Notes under the pieces: generated by a model
The model's input: only the letters and a program-made list of their open reading frames with translations
Database searches by the model: none
What the model was told of the DNA's origin: nothing
Program-made: the position numbers and the translations under genes
NCBI GenBank assembly: GCA_009846685.1
Contig: VWVY01000001.1
Location: 248,001-312,000 of the forward strand
Direction: 5' to 3'
From: Rhizobiales bacterium SYSU XM002
GTDB taxonomy: Bacteria > Pseudomonadota > Alphaproteobacteria > Rhizobiales > Beijerinckiaceae
DNA: 64,000 bases
Part shown: in pieces, positions 7,431 through 15,655 of the stretch
Layout of the letters: each line of letters opens with the position of its first letter
How positions within the stretch are numbered: the stretch's first letter is position 1

Positions 7431-9995
7431 TTAGAGATCGCGCCGGAACACGTGGCTCCGGGAGGTTGCGAGCTGATCCCAGCCCGGCTTGTGCTCAAGC
7501 GTCGTCTTGCGAATGGCGCAGAGCACGGTGTTGTAGGCGAAGGCGCCGGCAGGGCTCGGCTCGTCCAGCGTCAGGAAGTCCGGGTTGCCGGCGCGATCGA
7601 CGCCGTTCTTGTCGAGGTCCATCCACGCACCTTCGTGCAGCACGGCGACGCCGGGCATGCAGCGCTCGGTCGCATAGACCGGGACCACGACGCGGCCGCG
7701 GTCGTTGTAAAGCTCCACCACATCGCCTGTTTTCACGCCGAGCTTGGCGGCATCGGCGGCGTTGAGCGTCACCTCCTGCTCGAAGGTTTCGCGCAGCCAG
7801 GGGATGTTGTTGAAGATCGAATGCGTCCGCCAGCGCGGATGCGGCGAGATGAGGTGGAACGGGAACTGCGCCGTCTTCGGCGAATTGAGCGATTCCCACG
7901 GCTCGATCCACTTCGGGATGTAGGGGATCTCGTAGCCGTATTGTGTCTTCGTCCAGTCCGTGATCTGCGCGAGCTGGGTCGAGAAGATCTCGATCCGGCC
8001 TGAGGCTGTCTGGAAGGGGATACCCTTCTCGATCTGGTCCTTGAAGGCAACATGCGGCTCGTGCAGGTGGAACTTGTAGATGCCGCGCTTCTTGAATTCC
8101 TCCCAGCCCATCGTGACGGGGTGGGCGGCATTCCCCATCACGCGACCTTCCCACCATTCGCGCAGGTAGGCTTCGTCGACATTGTCGTCGATGTGGAAAT
8201 AGTCGCGGTTGGCCTTGGGGTTGAACGCCGGGCCGAAGCCGAGTCGGTAGGCGAGTTCGGTGAAGACCTGAAAATCCGACTTCGACTCGCCGAGCGGCTG
8301 GATCACCTTCGGTCGGTGGATGTAATAGTGGCCTTTGTACCAGGGCAGTGCGACGTCGTGCCGCTCGAAGTGTGTGGCGATCGGCAGCAGCACGTCGGCC
8401 CAGATGCCCGAGGGCGTGATGGTCGAATCCATGCACACCACGAGTTCGAGCTTCTTGATCGCCTCGATTTCCTTGTTGATGTTGGTGAGCTGGTTGAACC
8501 AGTCCGATCCCTGCCAGAAGATTCCCTTGATGTTGGGGATCACGCCGTCGAGGTTATCCTGACGCGGCCAGAGGCCGACCTCCTCGCGCTTCACGTTCGG
8601 ATAGTTGAGCACGCAATGCGCCCAGCGATCCGACTTGATCGAGGCATACCAGACATTGGCATACTGGTCGTAGGGGTAGGCGACCGCTTCCGAGTGGAAG
8701 GCCTTGCCGACGCCCTCCGCGCAGCCGCCGAGCACGCCGATATTGCCGGTCATCGACTGCAGAGCGGCGGCCATGCGGTTGTATTGCTCGCCATAGGCGT
8801 TGCGGCCCGGTGCCCAGCTCGCTTTGAGCGCGGCAGGCTTGGTGCCGGCATACATCCGGGCAAGCTTGCGGATATCATCCGCCTTCACGCCGCAGATCGG
8901 CTCGGCCCATTCGGGCGTCTTCGGCGTCTTGTCATAGGTGCCGAGGATGTAGTCCTTGAAGTTCTCCTTGCCCTTCGCCCAATCCGGCATCGTGCCCTGA
9001 TCCATGCCGAGCACGAAGCGGTTGATGAAGTCCTGATTGTGGAGGTTCTCCGAGAAAATGACATGCGCCATCGCCGCCATCATCGCCGCGTCCGTGTTCG
9101 GCTTGATCGGGATCCACCAGGCATCGTAGGCAGCGGCTGAGTCCGTATATTGCGGATCGACGAGCACGAACTTGCAGCCGCGCTGCTTCGCCATGCGCAT
9201 ATAGTAGAACGTGTTGCCGCCGTGGAAGGTGTATGCCGGGTTCCAGCCCCACATGATGATGAGCTTGGAATGCGCGAAGGCATCGTCCTCGTTGCCGTCC
9301 TCGATCGTGCCGAAGGTCATGCGCGAGGAGAAGGTTGTCGCCTGATAGGAGGGCACCGACCACGAAGACGTGCGGCAGCCGAACATACCGAGAAAGCGGG
9401 CAAGCAGCCCCTCGATCTGATCTGACTTGTGCAAGACGCCGTAGGAGGCGCCGGCGTAGGACTGATCAAGGATGGCCTGCGGGCCGTACTTGGTCTTCAG
9501 TTCGACCATCTTGTTGGCGACGAATGTCAACGCTTCATCCCACGAGACGCGCTTGAACTTGCCTTCGCCGCGCGGGCCGACGCGCATCATCGGATAGAGC
9601 AGGCGTTCGGCCGAATAGAGCCGCGCGCGGTAGGAGCGACCGCGCAGACAGGCGCGGACTTGCGGCTCCTCCTCGGTATCCTTGCCGAAGAAGCCGTCCT
9701 TCTGGTAGCGGCCATCGTCGGTCGAAAGCCGGACGATCACGTCGCCTTTCTTGTGCGCCACCAGCATGTGGCGCGAACCGCAGTTGTGCGCGCAGCTCGT
9801 GACGACGGTTTCGAGTTCATCGTCCTTCGGATAGGGCTCGTAGGCGAAGGCCTTGGCCTCGTTGGTCCCGCCGAGCGGCAGCAACCCTGCGGCGCTGCCG
9901 GCCGCTGCAAGCTCAAGCAGCCGGCGGCGGGAAAGGGGCAACGCGCCGGAAAGCGGGTTGGTGTCGAAAGGCTCGGTGCTGGCGCGCCGTGTCAT
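7431..9995 (-). CDS. Tat-exported DmsA-like molybdopterin oxidoreductase, catalytic subunit
   Basis: An 854-residue molybdopterin (bis-MGD family) oxidoreductase. The twin-arginine signal is SRRRLLELA at 22-30, followed by an Ala/Gly hydrophobic stretch. It is closest in pattern to DmsA: QVRACLRGRS (about 112-121), YPMMRVGPRGEGKFKRVSWDEAL (as two shared blocks), and a C-terminal domain with LISPHPRWRTHS. The N-terminal Fe-S site is C68-x3-C72-x3-His76...C116, so the usual third Cys is His. The molybdenum ligand is probably a Ser in the WSVPSYQ region (about 211-217). ATG 9995 is supported by AAGGAG 6 bases upstream, overlapping the stop of the cytochrome gene. The substrate could be an S- or N-oxide or another oxyanion, or the enzyme could run oxidatively; the sequence does not decide this. 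Confidence 0.93.
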   Translation of the reverse strand: MTRRASTEPFDTNPLSGALPLSRRRLLELAAAGSAAGLLPLGGTNEAKAFAYEPYPKDDELETVVTSCAHNCGSRHMLVAHKKGDVIVRLSTDDGRYQKDGFFGKDTEEEPQVRACLRGRSYRARLYSAERLLYPMMRVGPRGEGKFKRVSWDEALTFVANKMVELKTKYGPQAILDQSYAGASYGVLHKSDQIEGLLARFLGMFGCRTSSWSVPSYQATTFSSRMTFGTIEDGNEDDAFAHSKLIIMWGWNPAYTFHGGNTFYYMRMAKQRGCKFVLVDPQYTDSAAAYDAWWIPIKPNTDAAMMAAMAHVIFSENLHNQDFINRFVLGMDQGTMPDWAKGKENFKDYILGTYDKTPKTPEWAEPICGVKADDIRKLARMYAGTKPAALKASWAPGRNAYGEQYNRMAAALQSMTGNIGVLGGCAEGVGKAFHSEAVAYPYDQYANVWYASIKSDRWAHCVLNYPNVKREEVGLWPRQDNLDGVIPNIKGIFWQGSDWFNQLTNINKEIEAIKKLELVVCMDSTITPSGIWADVLLPIATHFERHDVALPWYKGHYYIHRPKVIQPLGESKSDFQVFTELAYRLGFGPAFNPKANRDYFHIDDNVDEAYLREWWEGRVMGNAAHPVTMGWEEFKKRGIYKFHLHEPHVAFKDQIEKGIPFQTASGRIEIFSTQLAQITDWTKTQYGYEIPYIPKWIEPWESLNSPKTAQFPFHLISPHPRWRTHSIFNNIPWLRETFEQEVTLNAADAAKLGVKTGDVVELYNDRGRVVVPVYATERCMPGVAVLHEGAWMDLDKNGVDRAGNPDFLTLDEPSPAGAFAYNTVLCAIRKTTLEHKPGWDQLATSRSHVFRRDL

Positions 9996-10005
9996 CTTGC
10001 GCTCC

Positions 10006-10944
10006 TTATTTTCCGGACGTTGCGTAACGGGGATCGGACTTGGTCGGCCGCGATTTTGCCCAGTCGGGCGTATCGGTCGGCATGTCCGGCCAGGGATTGC
10101 GGGGGTAGGGATAGGAGACCCGGTACCAGGCACGCCCGCCGTGGCAGCCGTAGCAGGTATCGGACGATTTCTCGGCTGCCTTCTCGATCCCGTCCGCCTT
10201 GAGATAGGTGACGTGGTGCCGGTTGGTCCGGATATTGGCGTGGCAGGTCAGGCAACCGTTCGGCGTGCCTTCCGGTTCCATGTCAGCGCGGATCTCGTGC
10301 CACGGACCGGGAAGATCCATTGTATCCTTCGGGAAGCTGCCGTGGCACTTGAGGCAGGTCTCGCTCGGGTTCACCCGCTTGCGCAGCGTGAAGGGCGGGC
10401 CACCATTGTTGGCGGTCAGATCCTTGGTCGAAACCGTGACATGCGGCGATTGCTCGCGCGGATCGTGCCCCTGATGGCAGAACTTGCAATCGAGATTCAT
10501 CACCTGCTTGGAAAGCGGTGATTGCAGGTGACGCCAGTGGAAGCTCTCCTGCTTGCCGGTATAGGTCTCCAGCGTCTGATACCAGGCGAGGACATCGTCC
10601 GCCTTCTGGCCGGCCTGGGAGGCGGCGCGCGGCTTGTCCTTCAGAATTTCCTGATGGCAGATGAGGCAGTCAGCCGGCTTCGAGGCGTCGATCGCCGGTT
10701 TGAAGTGGATCGGGTGCCAGCGCCCGGCCTCGTAATCGCCGGCGAGCGCCTTGCGGGTCTGCTCGTCGAACGCCTTCATGGCGTCGGAGCGATCGGCGGG
10801 GAGCGACTTTGCGGCAGGCTGGGCCTTCGTCGGCGGGGCGGGCGGATTCTTGCCCTGCGTCCACGCGCCACCTGCAAAGACATGAATGAAGGCGGCCGAC
10901 AAGCCCGCTGTCACGAGCAGTGCTGGAAGACGTTTCGGTTTCAT
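10006..10944 (-). CDS. Pentaheme cytochrome c
   Basis: A 312-residue multiheme cytochrome with five CxxCH motifs: CLICH 93-97, CKFCH 153-157, CLKCH 197-201, CLTCH 231-235 and CYGCH 264-268. Many extra His residues (for example HWRH, NRHH, HGG) could be distal ligands. An N-terminal hydrophobic segment (about 7-24) is either a signal peptide or a single membrane anchor, followed by a Pro/Ala/Lys-rich linker (31-50). The heme spacing is irregular, so this is not a NapC/NrfH-type tetraheme. The gene ends where the ribosome site of the catalytic subunit begins, so the two are tightly co-translated. It most likely exchanges electrons with the DmsAB-like complex, taking the role that DmsC plays in E. 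coli. Confidence 0.93.
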   Translation of the reverse strand: MKPKRLPALLVTAGLSAAFIHVFAGGAWTQGKNPPAPPTKAQPAAKSLPADRSDAMKAFDEQTRKALAGDYEAGRWHPIHFKPAIDASKPADCLICHQEILKDKPRAASQAGQKADDVLAWYQTLETYTGKQESFHWRHLQSPLSKQVMNLDCKFCHQGHDPREQSPHVTVSTKDLTANNGGPPFTLRKRVNPSETCLKCHGSFPKDTMDLPGPWHEIRADMEPEGTPNGCLTCHANIRTNRHHVTYLKADGIEKAAEKSSDTCYGCHGGRAWYRVSYPYPRNPWPDMPTDTPDWAKSRPTKSDPRYATSGK

Positions 10945-11029
10945 GGTCTGCCCGCTTTCAGAAATTCGCTGGCGTGTAGGGAGAGGCGGGGGCTGTGGCC
11001 CCCACCCGCGTTTTCGACGTTCGGAAGGA

Positions 11030-11716
11030 TTACGAACGGCCCGGAACGGTCCACTGCGTGCAGACCCAGCCCTGGCCACCGCCAAAGCCGCCCATGCCGG
11101 ACATGCCGCCCATGCCGGACATTCCCGACATGCCGCCCATGCCACCCATACCGGACATGCCGCCCATGCCGGACATTCCCGACATGCCGCCCATGCCACC
11201 CATACCGGACATGCCGCCCATGCCGGACATTCCCGACATACCGCCCATGCCACCCATACCGGACATGCCGCCCATGCCGGACATTCCCGACATACCGCCC
11301 ATGCCACCCATACCGGACATGCCGCCCATGCCGGACATCCCCGACATGCCGCCCATGCCACCCATACCGGACATGCCGCCCATGCCGGACATCCCCGACA
11401 TACCGCCCATGCCACCCATACCGGACATGCCGCCCATGCCACCCATACCGGACATGCCGCCCATGCCGGACATGCCGCTCATTGACGGACGGAAGCTCCA
11501 CTGAGTGCAAACCCAGTTGCCGTTGCCAGACATTCCCGACATGCCCCCCATACCGGACATGCCCCCCATGCCGGACATGCCGCCCATGCCGGACATACCG
11601 CCCATGCCGGACATACCGCCCATGCCGGACATGCCCTGCTGCTGCGCGAGCGCGCCGCCGGCGAGGGCCAGGCCACCAACTACAATCGCGCTCATCAGTT
11701 TGCTGCGCATTCGCAT
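11030..11716 (-). CDS. Secreted Met/Gly/Ser-triplet repeat protein
   Basis: A 228-residue exported protein of extreme composition. A signal peptide (about 1-25, cleaved near ALA-QQQ) is followed by five MSGMGG units, then a spacer NGNWVCTQWSFRPS. Next come seven copies of the 18-residue unit MSGMSGMGGMSGMGGMGG (the last ends in FGG) with one 9-residue half unit, and a closing GQGWVCTQWTVPGRS. About every third residue is Met, and the motif WVCTQW occurs twice, once on each side of the long repeat block. Met-rich periplasmic stretches are known to bind Cu(I) and to resist oxidants, so metal or redox binding is a reasonable guess. No family assignment is possible. It sits between a small secreted protein and the pentaheme cytochrome in the same orientation. 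Confidence 0.85.
   Translation of the reverse strand: MRMRSKLMSAIVVGGLALAGGALAQQQGMSGMGGMSGMGGMSGMGGMSGMGGMSGMGGMSGMSGNGNWVCTQWSFRPSMSGMSGMGGMSGMGGMGGMSGMGGMGGMSGMSGMGGMSGMGGMGGMSGMSGMGGMSGMGGMGGMSGMSGMGGMSGMGGMGGMSGMSGMGGMSGMGGMGGMSGMSGMGGMSGMGGMGGMSGMSGMGGMSGMGGFGGGQGWVCTQWTVPGRS
11084..11482 (-). repeat. Coding tandem repeat, 54-base unit, about 7.5 copies
   Basis: Head-to-tail 54-base units encode the 18-residue Met/Gly/Ser repeat (residues 79-213). A sub-period of 9 bases (three codons) is visible throughout. Units differ by only a few bases (for example CATTCCC against CATCCCC), so the array looks recently amplified and could vary in copy number between strains. Confidence 0.9.
11543..11632 (-). 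repeat. Coding tandem repeat, 18-base unit, 5 copies
   Basis: Five head-to-tail 18-base units encode MSGMGG (residues 29-58) immediately after the signal peptide of the Met-rich protein. They are separated from the long array by the first WVCTQW motif. Confidence 0.88.
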
Positions 11717-11750
11717 CGTTTCTCTCCATTGTGTTTGCTGCGACCAAAGC

Positions 11751-11792
11751 GTGGAAAGTCTGGCTGCAGTCCGATATGCCGGGACTTTCCAC
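11751..11792. promoter_or_regulatory. Inverted repeat with 10-base arms upstream of the Met-rich gene
   Basis: GTGGAAAGTC (11751-11760) pairs with GACTTTCCAC (11783-11792) across 22 bases. It lies in the 133-base gap before the Met-rich gene. A second tight repeat, GAGGAGC-CT-GCTCCTC, is at 11802-11817. Neither has a T-run, so mRNA processing or stability structures or a protein-binding site are more likely than termination. Confidence 0.45.
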
Positions 11793-11849
11793 CGGCTGAT
11801 CGAGGAGCCTGCTCCTCAATTCACGTGCGACTTCTGCCGCTCCGGGGGC

Positions 11850-12170
11850 TCAACGAGCCGGAGCGTGCAGCCGTCGGATGTCGTAGGGGCCCGTGGCGCC
11901 GCGCCGCGTGAAGGGCGTGTACCAATCGCCTTGATGGTCGAGCCACAGGAGGGATTGCGGGTAAGGTTTGATGACACCCGTCAGCGCGCGCTGATACCAA
12001 GCCTGGTCGTGTGCAACCTGAGACAGTCGCGGAGCTTTTTCCGGACGCTCCGATGGCGCTATTCCGCCGACGACAGTTTGCGCCAAGGCGGCTCCCGGCA
12101 GGAGGAGTAGCCCCAACCCCAGCGCCGCCGCGGCTTTCGCTGAACTTGCCCTTGTTCCGGTGTGTTGCAT
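11850..12170 (-). CDS. Small secreted protein of unknown function, first gene of the molybdoenzyme operon
   Basis: A 106-residue protein I do not recognise. It has an N-terminal signal peptide (about 1-30, hydrophobic LGLGLLLLPGAALA, cleavage near ALA-Q). The mature part is short and aromatic-rich (QAWYQRALTGVIKPYPQSLL, WLDHQGDWYTPF) and has no Cys. ATG 12170 is preferred over the in-frame codon at 12203 because it begins directly with the signal peptide and lies about 18 bases behind the predicted sigma-54 transcription start. Being first in the unit, it is likely made in step with the enzyme. A periplasmic or accessory role is an inference from position. Confidence 0.7.
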   Translation of the reverse strand: MQHTGTRASSAKAAAALGLGLLLLPGAALAQTVVGGIAPSERPEKAPRLSQVAHDQAWYQRALTGVIKPYPQSLLWLDHQGDWYTPFTRRGATGPYDIRRLHAPAR

Positions 12171-12198
12171 GTCCGAACCCCATGTTCGAACAAGGGGT

Positions 12199-12214
12199 AG
12201 CAACGCCTATGCCA
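12199..12214 (-). promoter_or_regulatory. Sigma-54 (-24/-12) promoter of the molybdoenzyme operon
   Basis: The minus strand reads TGGCATAGGCGTTGCT. It matches TGGCA and TTGCW of the RpoN consensus with the exact 10-base GG-to-GC spacing. The predicted start near base 12189 is about 18 bases before the first gene. No competing minus-strand sigma-70 promoter is obvious here. The regulator that would activate it is encoded at the far end of the same gene run. Confidence 0.8.
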
Positions 12215-12530
12215 CCGAGGGTGATCGGTTAATTGATTGATAATACGAAGGAAAACACAACCTTGGGATTCAACGTTTTCGCAGTTCTGCCGATTTGACA
12301 GAAACGACGTGACAGGCTGGCAAGCCGTTCGGCGGCACGTGGCGCAACCTCCAAAAGCACTGTGACGGCGACTTTGTCGGTCTCTGGTCGATCAGCGCGC
12401 TGCATACAGAATAAAGGATAGGGAATATAATCCTGAGGCTGGGGCCAAATTCAGCGAATCTTAACGCGGCAAGGAGAATTTACCGATGCAACTCAAGGTA
12501 TTAGTAATGCCTTATTGATTGGAGCGCTCC
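12215..12530. other. Divergent intergenic region between molybdoenzyme operon and chemoreceptor
   Basis: About 315 bases without a gene. It should contain the upstream activator sites for the sigma-54 promoter and the plus-strand promoter for the chemoreceptor. A TATAAT lies at 12426-12431, but no good -35 is present at 17 bases. A weak dyad, TTCTG-N9-CAGAA, lies near 12280-12300. A GGAG at 12521-12524 serves the chemoreceptor start. I see nothing else of note. Confidence 0.5.
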
Positions 12531-14600
12531 GTGAAGAATCTCACGATCCGTCAGATACTCGGAATTTTCATTCTCATCCCCCTTGTTTCCGGTCTTCTCT
12601 CGCTCTGGCAGGCAGCGCCGCCGGCCCTGGACGCGATGTCGCATGCCAAGGTTATCGAGCGTGGGGTGACGGTGGCGCGCGCGGCCGGCGATCTCGTGCA
12701 TGAGTTGCAGAAGGAGCGCGGTGGCTCGGCCGGTCTCGTCGCGGCGACGGAAGGGCGCGCTGAACACCGCAACCGCGTCGCGCGCCAGCAGGAACTGACG
12801 GACAAGGCGGTCGAAGCCTTTCAGGACGTGCTGAAGGCCGCGAACGCCGACAGCACCGTCTCGAAGCACGTCTCCCGTCTTTCCAGCGCTCAGGACAAGA
12901 TGGTCGATAACCTGAAGGTCGTGCGTGAGAAGGTGCTGACAAGTTCAATTGCAGCGCCGGAGCTGGTCTCTTTCTATTCGGCGGTGGTCAACGACCTGAT
13001 CGATGGCATCGAGGCGTTGAGTTCGGGCACGCAAAAGGACGAGGTTCAGGCGGCGAAACATGCGCTGGACGTGATCATCGTCGCCAAGGAATACGCCGGT
13101 CTCGAACGCGCGACCGGCAATGCGTTGATCGCCGAAGCTGGTGCGAACGTGAATCTGCGCGAAAAGCTCATCGCGCTGGCCGGGCTGCATGATCGCCACT
13201 TCGACCAGTTCATCCGGTATGGAGGCGACTCGGCCAAGGCGATGGCGGAGAAAGCCATCGGCAAAGGCCTTCGCGAAAAGCATCTGGCAGCCCGTCTCGA
13301 ACTGGTCGAGGGAACACGCGCCGGAACGGCGCCGGCAGTCAGTTCATCGGATTGGTGGAATTTGACGACGCAGCGGATCGATGGGCTCAAGGCCATCGAA
13401 GGCGAGATCATCGGTCGCCTGCAGGCGTTGAGCGCGCAAGATGCCGTCGAGGCGCGCGGGGCGCTCATCCGGATGATCGCGATCCAGATCGGGATCATGG
13501 TATTCGGCGTGATCGTGATCTTCGGGATCGGCGGTACGCTTTCCAAGGCGATCCGCCGTGCCGCGAACGCGCTCGAGCAATCGATGCGCGGTGAGACCGA
13601 TGTCGAGATGCCGCCGCCGATGTCAAACCACACCGAGGTCGGGCGTATCTCGAATGCCGTCGGCCAGTTCATCGAGGCAGCGCGCGAGCGGCAGGAACTG
13701 GTCCGCCAGCGCGAGATCATGAGCGAGGAAGCGAAGGAAGCACGGCGCGGCGCGCTGCAGACGATGGAGCGCGAATTCAACCACGCGGCGGGAACCGCGA
13801 CGGAGTCGCTCGAACAGGCGGCCTCGATGCTGAACGAGAAATCCTCCTCGATGCTGGCGACCGTCAATGCCGTCCGCGAGGCGCAGGACGAGGCGCACGC
13901 CGCAACGGAAGGCTCGCTCGTCATCGTTGACGAGGTCACGCGCCTCTCGGATGAATTGTCCAAATCGATTGCCGAGATTGCCGAGCAGTCGGGCCGAACG
14001 GCGCAACTGACGCAGGAAGTGCAGGGGAGGGCCGAGGAATCGCGCCAGTCGGCGGACAGGTTCCGGGAGGTGGCTGGCGCCATTGCGACGATCATCGACC
14101 TCATCAACGCAATCGCTAGCCAGACCAATCTCCTCGCGCTCAACGCGACCATCGAGGCAGCGCGCGCCGGTGAGGCCGGCAAGGGTTTCGCTGTGGTCGC
14201 GGGCGAAGTAAAGGGTCTCGCCGCGCGCACCATCGAGGCGACGCGGACAATCGAGACGCGCGTGTCGGAGTTGATGGAGATTGCGCAGGCCGCGGCGCAT
14301 CAGGCTTCGGCGCTCTCGCAGGATGTCGGCACGATCCAGGGGCTGAACTCGGCGATCGCTGCGGCGGTGCACGAACAGCATATGACGAGCGAAGGGTTCG
14401 GGCAGTCGATCCACACGCTCGCCGATACCGTGCGGGCCATCGGCGAACAGGTCAATTCGATCGCCCGTCTCGGTGCCGACGCCCATGCTTCGGCGGTTTC
14501 GGTTCAGGATGTAGCGAACGAGATGGAGCGGACAACTTCGACGTTGGCCGAGACGCTGCCGGAGATCATCGCCGAAACCGGCCGCAAGATTGCGGCCTGA
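12531..14600 (+). CDS. Methyl-accepting chemotaxis protein with a NIT (nitrate/nitrite-sensing type) domain
   Basis: A 689-residue chemoreceptor. After TM1 (about 8-28) comes a periplasmic all-helical domain with the NIT hallmark [15 protein letters not shown] and a second conserved stretch around [17 protein letters not shown]2 (about 315-337), a HAMP domain and a long signalling coiled coil follow. The coil has the conserved hairpin tip ([33 protein letters not shown]). No C-terminal CheR-binding pentapeptide is seen. I chose GTG 12531 because GGAG lies 6 bases upstream; a TTG at 12519 is in frame. NIT domains are proposed to bind nitrate or nitrite, but many members have unknown ligands. 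It is divergent from the molybdoenzyme operon and could report the same or a competing electron acceptor. Confidence 0.92.
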   Translation: MKNLTIRQILGIFILIPLVSGLLSLWQAAPPALDAMSHAKVIERGVTVARAAGDLVHELQKERGGSAGLVAATEGRAEHRNRVARQQELTDKAVEAFQDVLKAANADSTVSKHVSRLSSAQDKMVDNLKVVREKVLTSSIAAPELVSFYSAVVNDLIDGIEALSSGTQKDEVQAAKHALDVIIVAKEYAGLERATGNALIAEAGANVNLREKLIALAGLHDRHFDQFIRYGGDSAKAMAEKAIGKGLREKHLAARLELVEGTRAGTAPAVSSSDWWNLTTQRIDGLKAIEGEIIGRLQALSAQDAVEARGALIRMIAIQIGIMVFGVIVIFGIGGTLSKAIRRAANALEQSMRGETDVEMPPPMSNHTEVGRISNAVGQFIEAARERQELVRQREIMSEEAKEARRGALQTMEREFNHAAGTATESLEQAASMLNEKSSSMLATVNAVREAQDEAHAATEGSLVIVDEVTRLSDELSKSIAEIAEQSGRTAQLTQEVQGRAEESRQSADRFREVAGAIATIIDLINAIASQTNLLALNATIEAARAGEAGKGFAVVAGEVKGLAARTIEATRTIETRVSELMEIAQAAAHQASALSQDVGTIQGLNSAIAAAVHEQHMTSEGFGQSIHTLADTVRAIGEQVNSIARLGADAHASAVSVQDVANEMERTTSTLAETLPEIIAETGRKIAA

Positions 14601-14612
14601 GGAGACATCCCG

Positions 14613-14638
14613 GAGCCGGCGCGGCGACGCGTCGGCTC
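14613..14638. terminator. Hairpin between convergent genes
   Basis: An 11-base stem (GAGCCGGCGCG with CGCGTCGGCTC, one wobble pair) is closed by a GCGA tetraloop. It lies between the ends of the chemoreceptor and the transketolase C-subunit gene. There is no T-run on either strand, so it may end transcription weakly or protect 3' ends. Confidence 0.45.
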
Positions 14639-14641
14639 AAC

Positions 14642-15655
14642 TTACAGCCACGCCTTGATGCGTCTGCAGATGGCCTCGCGCGAGATGCCGTAGCGCTCGT
14701 GCAGGGTCGGAAGGGCACCCGCGTCGAGGAACTGGTCGGGCAGGGCGATATGCCGGAACTTCGGCGCGACGCCGTTGAGCAGGAAATCGCGCGCGACCGC
14801 CTCGCCAAGCCCGCCGATTTCGGTATGGTTTTCCGCCACCACGACGAGGCGGCCTGACTTTGCGGCTTCGCGCCGGATCGTCTCCACATCGAGCGGCTTG
14901 ATCGTCGGGCAATGGAGCACGGCGACGCCGATCCTATCCTTCTCAAGCTCCTTTGCCGCCTCGAGCGCGCGCATGGTGAGCAGGCCGGAAGAGATCACCA
15001 GCACATCGGCACCGTCGCGAATGATCTGTGCCTTGCCGAGCTGGAATTTATAGCCGTATTCATCAAGCGCCAGCGGCACATTGCCGCGCAGGAGGCGCAT
15101 GTAGACCGGCCCCTTGTGCGCGGCGATGGCCGGTACCGCCTGTTCGATCTCCAGCGCGTCGCAGGGGTCGATCACGGTCATGTTCGGCATCGCCCGGAAC
15201 AGCGCGAGGTCTTCGGCTGCCTGATGGCTCGGCCCGTAGCCGGAGGTGAGGCCAGGCAGGGCGCAGACGATCTTCACGTTGCGGTCTTCCTCCGCGATCG
15301 TCTGGTGGATGAAGTCGTAGGCCCGCCGCGAGGCAAAGACGGCATAGGTGGTCGCGAACGGGGTGAAGCCTTCGCTCGCAAGGCCGGAGGCCGCGCCGAA
15401 CAGAATCTGCTCCGCCATGCCCATCTGGTAGAAGCGGTTGGGGAATTCTTTCGCGAAGATATGGAGGTCCGTATATTTCGAGAGGTCCGCCGTCATCCCG
15501 ACGATGGCGGCATCCTTGCGCGCGACCTCGACAAGGGCATGGCCGAACGGCGCCGGTTTGGTCGGCTGGCCCTCGGCGGCGATCGAAGCGATCATCGCCG
15601 AGGTGGTGAGGCGCGGCTTGCCGGGCGTCGTTTGGGAGGGAGTTTTCGGCTTCAT
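14642..15655 (-). CDS. Transketolase family, C-terminal subunit
   Basis: A 337-residue protein corresponding to the pyrimidine-binding and C-terminal domains of transketolase. The conserved Glu that activates thiamine diphosphate lies in YQMGMAEQ (about residues 90-97); later blocks include TSGYGPSHQAAEDLALFR and VVVAENHTEIGG. It forms a working enzyme only with the N-terminal subunit encoded upstream. ATG 15655 overlaps that gene's stop as ATGA. Split transketolases in alphaproteobacteria often serve specialised sugar or sugar-alcohol pathways (for example apulose-type substrates) rather than the pentose phosphate pathway. The substrate here is not evident; the SDR gene in the same operon points to a polyol or ketose route. 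Confidence 0.93.
   Translation of the reverse strand: MKPKTPSQTTPGKPRLTTSAMIASIAAEGQPTKPAPFGHALVEVARKDAAIVGMTADLSKYTDLHIFAKEFPNRFYQMGMAEQILFGAASGLASEGFTPFATTYAVFASRRAYDFIHQTIAEEDRNVKIVCALPGLTSGYGPSHQAAEDLALFRAMPNMTVIDPCDALEIEQAVPAIAAHKGPVYMRLLRGNVPLALDEYGYKFQLGKAQIIRDGADVLVISSGLLTMRALEAAKELEKDRIGVAVLHCPTIKPLDVETIRREAAKSGRLVVVAENHTEIGGLGEAVARDFLLNGVAPKFRHIALPDQFLDAGALPTLHERYGISREAICRRIKAWL

Noticed and set aside
6771-9140. Long plus-strand frames opposite the DmsAB-like genes
   Set aside because: The minus strand carries conserved Fe-S and molybdopterin motifs throughout. The plus frames are low-complexity Arg/Asp/Val-rich shadows.
11084-11482. CRISPR-like appearance of regular repeats
   Set aside because: The 54-base units are contiguous with no unique spacers, keep a codon frame and have no cas genes nearby. 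They are a coding tandem repeat.
10995-11504. Plus-strand frames of Pro-Met-Pro-Asp and His-Ala-Gly-His repeats opposite the Met-repeat gene
   Set aside because: They are the antisense and shifted readings of a 9-base-period repeat, which leaves all six frames open. They lack a signal peptide, ribosome site and neighbours in that orientation.
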